Shown: positions 15,670 through 21,681 of the stretch, piece by piece
How the letters are laid out: each line of letters starts with the position of its first letter
Numbering within the stretch: the first letter of the stretch is position 1
Source of the DNA: an uncultured Tissierellia bacterium
GTDB taxonomy: Bacteria > Bacillota > Clostridia > Tissierellales > Peptoniphilaceae
Direction: 5' to 3'
Assembly (NCBI GenBank): GCA_902489145.1
Contig: CABTYV010000023.1
Span: 1-21,681, forward strand
Length of the DNA stretch: 21,681 nucleotides
The notes under the pieces: model-generated
The model's input: only the letters and a program-made list of their open reading frames with translations
Told to the model about the DNA's origin: nothing
Database searches by the model: none
Translations under genes and position numbers: made by a program

Positions 15670-15957
15670 GTAGAGGAAAACGGGCACCCCCTCGTTTTCC
15701 TCTACAGAAAAAATGACGTTTTTGTCAAAAAAGGGGAGGAAAATGGCTACCCCCGCATTTTCCTCTACAGCAAATCCTCGTTTTTCGCCAAAAATGTAGA
15801 GGAAAATCGGCACCCCCGCATTTTCCTCTACACTTTCGACCATTTTGTCCAAAAAAGTGTAGAGGAAAACAGCACCCCCCCTATTTTCCTCTACACTTAT
15901 GTCGAGTTTGTCATAAAACCGGTAGAGGAAAATCGCCACCCCTCCATTTTCCTCTAC
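15670..15957 (+). repeat. Array of five 36-bp palindromes at exact 63-bp period
   Basis: Units start at 15670, 15733, 15796, 15859 and 15922. Each is GTAGAGGAAAA, a 14-nt C-rich loop, then TTTTCCTCTAC. Only the second unit has mismatches (two, in its left arm). The position next to the left arm and the position before the right arm change together (C with G, T with A) in four of five units, which preserves pairing. The four 27-bp spacers differ but share a central T-run/A-run mini-palindrome such as TTTTTGTCAAAAA. The region lies between convergent genes, outside the terminator at 15994-16022. No cas genes are present. Its function is not recognised. Confidence 0.95.
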
Positions 15958-15993
15958 ACGCTCAGCCCACGCCCCACTAAAAACGAAAAAACA

Positions 15994-16022
15994 CAAAAAA
16001 AAGGGGCGGCCTCAGCCGTCCC
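15994..16022 (-). terminator. Rho-independent terminator of the murG-side operon
   Basis: On the minus strand, GGGACGGC (16022-16015) pairs with GCCGCCCC (16010-16003), with one mismatch and a TGAG loop, and is followed by T8. It starts 5 bp after the stop codon of the 202-residue protein gene and should keep that operon from reading into the palindrome array. Confidence 0.9.
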
Positions 16023-16027
16023 ATGAT

Positions 16028-16636
16028 TTATCGCCGTCCTTCGGCCCTCCGCTTGCGGCGCTGCCAGGCATTTTGGCGGCGCAGGCGGCGATAGAGGCTC
16101 CAAAGCAGACCCATGGCAAGGCCGGTGAGGCTGGCCAGGCGCATTTGGTGGAGGAAGTGGCCAAAGGTCATGAAGATGGCTAAAAAAAGAATGACATAGT
16201 AAAAAACCTGAACGGGGAGGGGGCGAATCATTTGGTCGGAGGCGGCGGGATCGGGCAAAAAGCCATAGCTTTTCATCACTTGAATCGTCGTGTCCGAAAA
16301 GGGGGCGGTTTTCACCAGGATAAAGTCCCGCCGGCGATTTCGCCTGGCGGCCAGGAGCAGGAGGCGCATAAATTCGCCAACATCTTTGAAGCCAAGGGGC
16401 TTTTCCATTTGGAAGGAGGCTTCATCACAGTAGGCCTGGTGGGTGGGCAGAAAGAGGATGGCGCCACGATATTCGCCGGCGCCCTCTTCAAAATCCGTTC
16501 CGGGCAAGCGCCTCTCCAGATGCCAAAGTTCCGGATCGGTCCGGTTTTTTCGTTCCTGAGGAAAGAGGGTAAATTGCGCCGATAAAACGGGCTTATGAAA
16601 AAAATGAAAGAGGCGCTGCCGAAATCCTTGAGCCAT
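16028..16636 (-). CDS. Hypothetical protein, 202 residues, two C-terminal membrane helices
   Basis: I do not recognise a family. The first 120 or so residues are soluble and basic (MAQGFRQRLFHFFHK). They include a central EYRGAILFLPTHQAYCDEAS segment and an RNRRRDFILVKTAPFSD stretch that could be a small alpha/beta domain. Two hydrophobic helices follow (PVQVFYYVILFLAIFMTFGHF and LASLTGLAMGLLWSLY), then a very basic tail. I chose ATG 16636 because AAAGGAGGG sits 6 nt upstream; the longer open frame to 16876 runs into murG. It lies 140 bp after murG and ends at a terminator. Confidence 0.75.
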   Translation of the reverse strand: MAQGFRQRLFHFFHKPVLSAQFTLFPQERKNRTDPELWHLERRLPGTDFEEGAGEYRGAILFLPTHQAYCDEASFQMEKPLGFKDVGEFMRLLLLAARRNRRRDFILVKTAPFSDTTIQVMKSYGFLPDPAASDQMIRPLPVQVFYYVILFLAIFMTFGHFLHQMRLASLTGLAMGLLWSLYRRLRRQNAWQRRKRRAEGRR

Positions 16637-16776
16637 CTTGGCCCTCCTTTCCGTTTCAAGAAGAGATGCGGGCCGAACGCCTGCGCAGTCTCGACCACAG
16701 CAGGTCCGCCGGCTCCGCCCACATCCCACGACCACGGCCGAAATGCCGGTCCCCGCCACCGCACGGCCCCCTGTCC

Positions 16777-17853
16777 CTAGCGCTTCTCCTGATTGAGCAG
16801 GCGAACGATCTCGCCCAGGCCGTCCCCAAAGGAGAAGGTGGATTGCCGGGCAATGTAGCGATCGCGGTCGGTCCAAACCTGGTCAATGCAGCGCAGAAAA
16901 TCGTCTGCATCCATGCTGGTATCGTCCAGGGTCTCGGCGAATCCTTGCTTGACAAAGGCCTGGGCATTGAGGATTTGGTCTCCCCGGGAGCCAACCCGGT
17001 AGGGAATCAGAACCATGGGCTTGCGGTAAAAAAGAAATTCGAAAATGGCATTGGAGCCAGCCCGGGAGATGATCAGATCGGCCATGGCCAGGACATCCTT
17101 CATCTCCTCTTTGATAAATTCGACCTGAACGTAGCCGGGCCGTTGGAGGTCGGGGCGCATCTTGCCCTTGCCGCAGCCGTGCAAAATATCAAAGCGGGCC
17201 AGGAGGGTCTCCACATTTTGCCAAACGGCTTCATTGACCGTCAGGGCGCCGGAGGAGCCCCCCAGGATGACAAGAATGGGCTTGTTGCCTGAAAAGCCAA
17301 AATGCTGCAGGCCTCGGCTTCGCAACCCGCCCTGGATCTGGTCCCGGACAATGGGGCCCAGGTATTGGCCCTTTTTCTTGGGCAGGTAGGCCAGGGTTTC
17401 GCGAAAGGTGGTTAAGACCAGCTTGGCCATGGGGACGGACAGTCGATTGGCCAGGCCGGGGGTGAGGTCGGATTCGTGGGCAATCACCGGCACGCCGTTT
17501 CGCGCTGCGCCGCTGACCACCGGCACAGCGACAAAGCCGCCTTTGGAAAAGACGATGTCCGGTGCGATGGAGCGGATCAGCTGGCGAGCCTGGCGGAGGC
17601 CGGAAAAGACATGGCCCAGGTCTGAGACATTGGCCTTGAGATTGGCCCAGTTGGGACTTCGGCGAAGCTTGCCCGTATCAACACTGTGATAGGGGACGTC
17701 TGGAAAATCGGCCAACAGATCCCGCTCCATGCCTTGGTGAGAACCGATATAGTGGACGGCCCAGCCGTCTTCCTGCAGGCGGGGAATCAGACCGAGGTTC
17801 ACAGAAACATGACCGGCGGTCCCCCCGCCGGTCAAGACTATGGTCTTTCGCAT
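16777..17853 (-). CDS. murG: MurG-type UDP-GlcNAc:lipid I N-acetylglucosaminyltransferase
   Basis: This 358-residue GT28 glycosyltransferase would convert lipid I to lipid II at the inner face of the membrane in peptidoglycan synthesis. It shows the N-terminal glycine loop TGGGTAGHV (8-16), SKGGFVAVP (103-111), a second glycine loop ILGGSSGALTVNE (196-208), SRAGSNAIFEFL (263-274) and GDQILNA in the C-terminal donor site. In place of the usual HEQN-x-x-PG it has HESDLTPGLANR (126-137), a variant I associate with clostridial MurG-like proteins. A second canonical MurG elsewhere in the genome is therefore possible. The start is ATG 17853, which begins one base after the serS stop (TAATATG), so translation is probably coupled. 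Only a weak GAGG is seen upstream. Confidence 0.88.
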   Translation of the reverse strand: MRKTIVLTGGGTAGHVSVNLGLIPRLQEDGWAVHYIGSHQGMERDLLADFPDVPYHSVDTGKLRRSPNWANLKANVSDLGHVFSGLRQARQLIRSIAPDIVFSKGGFVAVPVVSGAARNGVPVIAHESDLTPGLANRLSVPMAKLVLTTFRETLAYLPKKKGQYLGPIVRDQIQGGLRSRGLQHFGFSGNKPILVILGGSSGALTVNEAVWQNVETLLARFDILHGCGKGKMRPDLQRPGYVQVEFIKEEMKDVLAMADLIISRAGSNAIFEFLFYRKPMVLIPYRVGSRGDQILNAQAFVKQGFAETLDDTSMDADDFLRCIDQVWTDRDRYIARQSTFSFGDGLGEIVRLLNQEKR

Positions 17854-17854
17854 A

Positions 17855-19129
17855 TTACTTGGCAGCCTCGATCTTCTCCTTGCCGAAGAAGGGCACCAGG
17901 GCCTTGGGGATGGTGATGGAGCCATCCTCGTTCTGATAGTTCTCCACGATGGCGGCCCAGGTGCGGCCGACGGCGAGGCCCGATCCGTTGAGGGTATGGA
18001 CGAACTGGACCTTGCCAGACGCATCCCGGTAGCGGATGTTGGCCCGGCGGGCCTGGTAGTCTTCGAAGTTGGAGCAGGAGGAAATCTCTACATAGCGACC
18101 GTAGGAGGGCATCCACACCTCAATATCATTGGTCATGGCCGAGGAAAAGCCCAAATCGCCCGTACAAAGCTGGACGACCCGGTAGGGAATCTCCAGACGC
18201 TTGAGGACCTCTTCCGCATCATTGGTAAGCGAATCCAGCTCATCATAGGAGGTGGAGGGCTCGACAAACTTCACCAGCTCGACCTTGTCAAACTGATGCT
18301 GACGGATGATGCCGCGCGTATCCCGGCCGGCCGATCCCGCTTCCCGACGGAAGCAGGGCGTATAAGCCGTCATATGAATGGGCAGGTCCGCCTCATCAAC
18401 AATCTCATCCCGCAGGAGGTTGGTTACGGGGACCTCCGCCGTCGGAATGAGGAAGAGGTCGTCCGCCTCACAGTGGTACATATCCTCCTCAAACTTGGGC
18501 AATTGGCCGGTCCCGGTCATCGAAGCTCGATTGACCGCAAAGGGCGGCAAAATCTCCGTATAAGTCTGCTCCTCGCAATGGAGGGCCAGCATGAAGTTGA
18601 TGATGGCCCGCTCCAGCCGGGCCCCATCGCCCTTCATGACGGTAAAGCGCGCCCCAGAAAGCTTGGTGCCCCAGTCGAAGTTCAGAATATCCAAATCGGT
18701 GCCCAGATCCCAATGGGCCTTGGCTTCAAAGGAGAACTCACGAGGGGTGCCCACCTTGCGCAGCTCCTTGTTCTCAGAATCATCCTGGCCGTCCACCAGC
18801 GTGGGGTTGGGGACATTTGGAATGTTGAGCAGGGCCTCACGGATCTTTTCGTCGAGGGCGCGGACCTGTTCGTCCACCGCATCAATTTCATCCCCCAGGG
18901 TCCGCATGGAAAGAATCGTTTCGCTGACGTCCTTGCCCGCCTTTTTCAGCTGGGGAATTTCCTTCGAAACCCGGTTGCGCTCCGCCTTCTTGACCTCCAC
19001 CTCGCTTAGAAGCGCCTTGCGCTCCTCATCCAGGGCCAAAACCTCGTCAATTGGAAAATCGCCATGGCGCTTGGCCAGGCCTTCCTTTACCTTGTCTGTG
19101 TCTTCCCGTAATCGTTTAATATCCAGCAT
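17855..19129 (-). CDS. serS: Seryl-tRNA synthetase
   Basis: This 424-residue class II aminoacyl-tRNA synthetase charges tRNA-Ser. The N-terminal tRNA-binding arm is a long antiparallel coiled coil (about residues 35-100) after MLDIKRLRED. The catalytic core has TAEVPVTNLLRDE, motif 2 in CFRREAGSAGRDTRGIIRQH (259-278), followed by QFDKVE, and motif 3 around GSGLAVGRTWAAIVEN. The length is typical of bacterial SerRS. The start is ATG 19129, with GAGGAGG about 9 nt upstream; the open frame extends 11 codons further without support. The leader after the -10 box is only about 47 nt, so there is no room for a T-box. Confidence 0.97.
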   Translation of the reverse strand: MLDIKRLREDTDKVKEGLAKRHGDFPIDEVLALDEERKALLSEVEVKKAERNRVSKEIPQLKKAGKDVSETILSMRTLGDEIDAVDEQVRALDEKIREALLNIPNVPNPTLVDGQDDSENKELRKVGTPREFSFEAKAHWDLGTDLDILNFDWGTKLSGARFTVMKGDGARLERAIINFMLALHCEEQTYTEILPPFAVNRASMTGTGQLPKFEEDMYHCEADDLFLIPTAEVPVTNLLRDEIVDEADLPIHMTAYTPCFRREAGSAGRDTRGIIRQHQFDKVELVKFVEPSTSYDELDSLTNDAEEVLKRLEIPYRVVQLCTGDLGFSSAMTNDIEVWMPSYGRYVEISSCSNFEDYQARRANIRYRDASGKVQFVHTLNGSGLAVGRTWAAIVENYQNEDGSITIPKALVPFFGKEKIEAAK

Positions 19130-19182
19130 GATTGCTAACTCCTCCTCACTTTCCACGCACATCGAAAGGACATGATGCTTTA

Positions 19183-19188
19183 ATTATA
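19183..19188 (-). promoter_or_regulatory. -10 box upstream of serS
   Basis: A perfect TATAAT lies on the minus strand 54 nt before the serS ATG, in the short gap after nnrE. No good -35 box is visible. It could give serS and murG a transcript separate from the upstream genes. Confidence 0.5.
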
Positions 19189-19244
19189 CAGCTTTTTTCA
19201 CTTCTCTGCTGAAAAGCCGGTCAAACGCGCCGACGACGGCCGGT

Positions 19245-19934
19245 TTACCGGCTCGCCTCTGATCCATCAAAATCATCCCCCAGCACAAAAGCCTTGGCCT
19301 CACGAGGCAGACCAATGGGCAGAACCCGGACTGGCGTATGCTGTAGGGGAGAGCGCGCCAGCCCCTGCTTGGGAAACTCGAAGGTTAAAATGGCCGCCGG
19401 TTGAATATAGGCCCCGTAAGGCTGACCGGTGGTCGCATCGATCCCGGAGGGCATGTCCAGAGAAATGGTAAAGATCCTGGATTCATTGATCTGCTCGATC
19501 ACCACCGCCGCCATCCCCCGAATGGGCCGGTTGAGCCCGGTCCCAAAGAGGGCGTCAATCACGGTATTGAAGGTTTGAAGCTCGCCCTGAAGGTCTGCGA
19601 TATGGCCCAGATTCTCCAGCAGGCGGAGATCCGCCTTCATATGAACCAGGATCCGATAGTTGACCATAAAATCAGCACTGGCCCGGGCCAGATCCCCCAC
19701 CAGGTAGAAGCGAACCCGCTTGTGCTTGGAGAGCAGGTTGCGGCCCAGGGCCAGACCGTCTCCTCCATTGTTCCCCACCCCACAAAAGATCGCAAAGGAA
19801 TGGCGACGGTGCAGATCCAGCTGATCCATCGCCGCCCGGGCCGCATTTTCCATCAGGACAATGGACGGCAGCTCCAGCTGTTCGATGGCATAATGATCCA
19901 TCGCCCGCATCTGCGCGGCAGTGACTGATCGCAT
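19245..19934 (-). CDS. nnrE: NAD(P)H-hydrate epimerase
   Basis: This 229-residue YjeF N-terminal-domain protein interconverts R and S forms of damaged NAD(P)H hydrates so that a dehydratase can repair them. Motifs are the start MRSVTAAQMRAMD, the ligand loop GVGNNGGDG (52-60), DALFGTGLNRPIRG with the catalytic aspartate region, and SLDMPSGIDATTG. The ADP/ATP-dependent dehydratase domain often fused at the C-terminus is missing; the length fits the stand-alone epimerase. GGAGG lies 7 nt before the ATG. It starts 15 bp after the DnaC-like gene stops, so it is in the same operon. Confidence 0.92.
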   Translation of the reverse strand: MRSVTAAQMRAMDHYAIEQLELPSIVLMENAARAAMDQLDLHRRHSFAIFCGVGNNGGDGLALGRNLLSKHKRVRFYLVGDLARASADFMVNYRILVHMKADLRLLENLGHIADLQGELQTFNTVIDALFGTGLNRPIRGMAAVVIEQINESRIFTISLDMPSGIDATTGQPYGAYIQPAAILTFEFPKQGLARSPLQHTPVRVLPIGLPREAKAFVLGDDFDGSEASR

Positions 19935-19949
19935 GGGCGCTCCTCCCTT

Positions 19950-20906
19950 CTATTGCCTGGCGCGTAAATCGCCCCCATAAACCTCATAGAGAATGTAGTC
20001 GTGGCCAATCCGCGACTGAATCCGATCATTGTAGATCTCCCCCAGCTCATCCGGCTGGAGGTTGGAAGAGATGACCGTGGGCTTTTGGCGGATCAAACGG
20101 CCGTTGATCAATTCAAAAAGGCTGGGCAGGGTCCTTCGGTTAGTGGCCTCCGCGCCCAAATCGTCAATCACCAGAAGATCAGAGGAAAAGATAAAGGCCC
20201 GCTTGGCCGTCGCCTCCTCCTTGTTGGGCAGGCGGTCGAAGTCATAGGCCAGCAGAAATTCGATCAAATCATAGGCCGTCTGATAAAAAACGGTATGACC
20301 CCGATCCAAAAGCGCCTTGGCCAGGGAGAGGGCCAAAAAGGTTTTACCCGTCCCCACCGTTCCGAAAAAATAAAGCGAGGGCGACTTCGGCCCAAAATGC
20401 GGAATATAGGTCTGCTTGAGATCCCGCACGATCCGCTGCATATTTTCGTAGGGGCTCTCTCTTTCTCCCACCTGGCGGTCCTGGCGGAAGAGGGACCAAT
20501 CAAAATGGTCAAAATTCTGCCGGTCCAGCTGGTCCTTGATCGACGACTGCTCATAAAGCTTGTCCAACAGCAGGGCGTTGCGGCAGTGGCAGGATTGGCC
20601 ATTGACGAAGCCCGTATCCTGGCAGTCCGGGCAGGTGTAAGGGATTTGTTTGTAATTGGGATCAATCCCCGCCCGTTCCAAAAGGGCGGTCCGCTCCCCC
20701 TCCACCCGATCAATGTCCCGGCGGATGGCCGTCAGATCCGCCCCCGAGCCCGAGAGTGCAGCCAAGGCCAGGCTGCGGCGCAGGCGGACGCTCTCCTCCT
20801 GGAGGGCCCCCAAGGCGGGATAGCGTTGATAGAGGGCCTCCAAGCGTCTCCGCTGGGTGCGCTCAGCCTGCCTGCGCCGCTGCGCCAAAATCTCATGGAT
20901 CTCCAT
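19950..20906 (-). CDS. DnaC/DnaI-like ATP-binding helicase loader
   Basis: This 318-residue AAA+ protein is of the DnaC/DnaI type, expected to load the replicative helicase. The N-terminal 80 residues form a basic, helical region. A zinc-binding group follows (C92-x2-C95 and C106-x-C108 in TCPDCQ and QSCHCRN). Walker A is FGTVGTGKTF (181-190), Walker B is LLVIDDLGAE (244-253), and SSNLQPDEL carries the sensor-like Asn. The start is ATG 20906, whose A is shared with the TGA of the upstream DnaD-like gene (TGATG), with a GGGGG-rich site 8 nt upstream. The pair with a DnaD-like gene is a common Bacillota arrangement for primosome proteins. Confidence 0.9.
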   Translation of the reverse strand: MEIHEILAQRRRQAERTQRRRLEALYQRYPALGALQEESVRLRRSLALAALSGSGADLTAIRRDIDRVEGERTALLERAGIDPNYKQIPYTCPDCQDTGFVNGQSCHCRNALLLDKLYEQSSIKDQLDRQNFDHFDWSLFRQDRQVGERESPYENMQRIVRDLKQTYIPHFGPKSPSLYFFGTVGTGKTFLALSLAKALLDRGHTVFYQTAYDLIEFLLAYDFDRLPNKEEATAKRAFIFSSDLLVIDDLGAEATNRRTLPSLFELINGRLIRQKPTVISSNLQPDELGEIYNDRIQSRIGHDYILYEVYGGDLRARQ

Positions 20907-21681
20907 CAATCATCCCCCTTTAACGATCTTTTTCGAGACGTCTCCAAGGCCTGTGACACCCAGTCCTTCCGTTCCTTTCGAGACATACGCCGGCTCTTGG
21001 TGACATTTTCGCCCTGAAGCGGCTGGGCGGACCGTCCCCCCTCCTTCTTCGGCCGCTTCCTCGATGCCTCCTTCTCCAAAAACTCATCCAGGGTGGCCTG
21101 GTCGCAGATGCCCTCGAAGCGCATCCAGTTCTCCACAATGGTGGTCACATAAGGGAAGGAGCGGGAGGAAGAGCTGCTCAGTTCGGAGGCCTTTTTATAG
21201 GCATATAAAAAATAGGCTGGGGCAATGGGATAGGTGTCGAGCAGATTTTGCAGCTGAACGATCTCATTGGGCCGGAGATGGACCTCATAGGCCCGCCCTT
21301 CGGAGAGAAAGGCCTCCAATTCATCGATCATTGCCTTACGGGCCGCATCCCTGGCGCTGAGTGCCGCTCCCGTGCGAATGGTCTCCGATTTGTTGCTACC
21401 CGGCTGGTCATAGAGGCCGGCATACAATAAGAGCATGGACTGAAAGCGAAAAACGGGATGGCCCTCCTCCCGGTCCTCCACCACCAGGCCCTGGTCGACC
21501 CAATAGGCCAGGGCATCAACCACCTCTTCATTGGTTAAATCCAGCGCCTGGGCCAGCTCCTCATCGCCCAGCAGGGGGCGTTCCGCTTGATAGGCCGTTT
21601 TCCAGCCATAGAGATAGACCTTGAGCGCCGGTCCGCTGGCCAGGGGCAGATAGGTCTGGAGAAAAAGATTTTCCAACGGGG
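20906..21681 (-). CDS. DnaD-like primosomal protein, partial
   Basis: This DnaD/DnaB-type replication initiation protein probably runs off the window's right edge. The visible 256 residues begin ENLFLQTYLPLASGPALKVYLYG, matching the winged-helix N-terminal segment of DnaD-like proteins. A linker and C-terminal DnaB_2-type region follow, with NEIVQLQNLLDTYPIAPAYF and YVTTIVENWMRFEGI. The basic tail includes KRPKKEGGRSAQP. The first possible start inside the window is a TTG at 21676, but the frame stays open to the edge and family members usually have a few more residues before this motif. The true start is therefore likely outside. It overlaps the DnaC-like gene by one base. Confidence 0.85.
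   Translation of the reverse strand, partial: PLENLFLQTYLPLASGPALKVYLYGWKTAYQAERPLLGDEELAQALDLTNEEVVDALAYWVDQGLVVEDREEGHPVFRFQSMLLLYAGLYDQPGSNKSETIRTGAALSARDAARKAMIDELEAFLSEGRAYEVHLRPNEIVQLQNLLDTYPIAPAYFLYAYKKASELSSSSSRSFPYVTTIVENWMRFEGICDQATLDEFLEKEASRKRPKKEGGRSAQPLQGENVTKSRRMSRKERKDWVSQALETSRKRSLKGDD

Noticed and set aside
15670..15957. CRISPR array
   Set aside because: The period is regular and repeat length is CRISPR-like, but the spacers are not unique: all share a T-run/A-run core. The repeats are near-complete palindromes with variable centres, an inverted copy lies 1.3 kb away, and no cas genes are in the window.
15403..16026. Plus-strand 207-codon frame through the hairpins and array
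   Set aside because: It starts at GTG with no ribosome binding site and runs through stacked hairpins and a terminator tail. Its openness is explained by repeats whose length is a multiple of three. Kept only as an alternative under findings.
16637..16876. N-terminal extension of the 202-residue membrane protein gene
   Set aside because: The extra residues are Arg/Gly/Cys-rich and lie antagonistically over the end of murG in another frame. A strong ribosome binding site marks ATG 16636.
17854..18024. N-terminal extension of murG into serS
   Set aside because: The added residues are low-complexity Ser/Pro/Arg shadow of serS. The family N-terminus MRKTIVLTGGG begins at 17853.
17840..19009. 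389-codon plus-strand frame opposite serS
   Set aside because: It is antisense to a clear serS, has no ribosome binding site or recognisable domain, and is a codon-bias shadow. The same applies to long frames opposite the DnaC-like gene (20001-21017), the reductase (10992-11828) and the glycosidase (9720-10424).
19130..19244. T-box riboswitch upstream of serS
   Set aside because: Only about 115 bp separate nnrE and serS, and the -10 box lies 54 nt before the ATG. There is no room for a T-box.

Overview
The window looks like a chromosomal segment of an anaerobic Gram-positive bacterium of the Clostridia type (Bacillota) with fairly GC-rich genes. The evidence is two surface proteins carrying cell-wall-binding repeat 2 domains, an oxygen-sensitive 2-hydroxyacyl-CoA dehydratase-type reductase with its ATP-dependent activator, a DnaD-like/DnaC-like helicase-loading pair, AGGAGG-type ribosome binding sites and TATAAT promoters. 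I cannot name the genus from sequence alone.

Layout. 1-337: hairpin repeats and a leader. 338-2753 (+): a COG2509-type FAD oxidoreductase and a YihY/BrkB-type membrane protein, ending at a perfect 20-bp-arm bidirectional terminator. 2863-4479 (-): a Na+/phosphate-symporter-family protein with a PhoU-like tail. 4726-7371 (-): a large secreted surface protein. 7611-10259 (-): a second surface protein, a phosphodiester-glycosidase domain fused to cell-wall-binding repeats, followed by a small membrane protein. 10421-14081 (-): a redox cluster of activator, cysteine-desulfurase-like enzyme, double-cubane-type reductase and DUF3343 protein. 14633-15400 (+): a nitrilase-superfamily protein with an altered triad. 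16028-21681 (-): DnaD-like, DnaC-like, nnrE, serS, murG and an unknown membrane protein, tightly packed and closed by a terminator just after the last stop.

The most unusual part is the non-coding DNA around the nitrilase-like gene. On its right lies an array of five 36-bp palindromes (GTAGAGGAAAA-N14-TTTTCCTCTAC) repeated at exactly 63 bp (15670-15957). The 27-bp spacers share a mini-palindrome of the type TTTTTG-N-CAAAAA. On its left lie one intact and one decayed unit in the opposite orientation (14231-14329). Between the palindromes and the gene, each side has the same set of GC-rich hairpins in mirror order (14361-14479 and 15521-15630), so one gene is bracketed by a composite imperfect inverted repeat. 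A third, partial copy of the hairpin module sits at 11-110. I do not recognise this element. It is not a CRISPR array, and 63 bp is both six helical turns and 21 codons.

Functionally, the redox cluster reads as one system: an ATP-driven [4Fe-4S] activator delivers electrons to a double-cubane reductase, and the desulfurase and Se/S-carrier-like protein plausibly supply sulfur (inference). The two cell-wall-binding-repeat proteins are probably displayed on the envelope. The right-hand block mixes replication initiation, metabolite repair, translation and peptidoglycan synthesis, which is ordinary housekeeping content.
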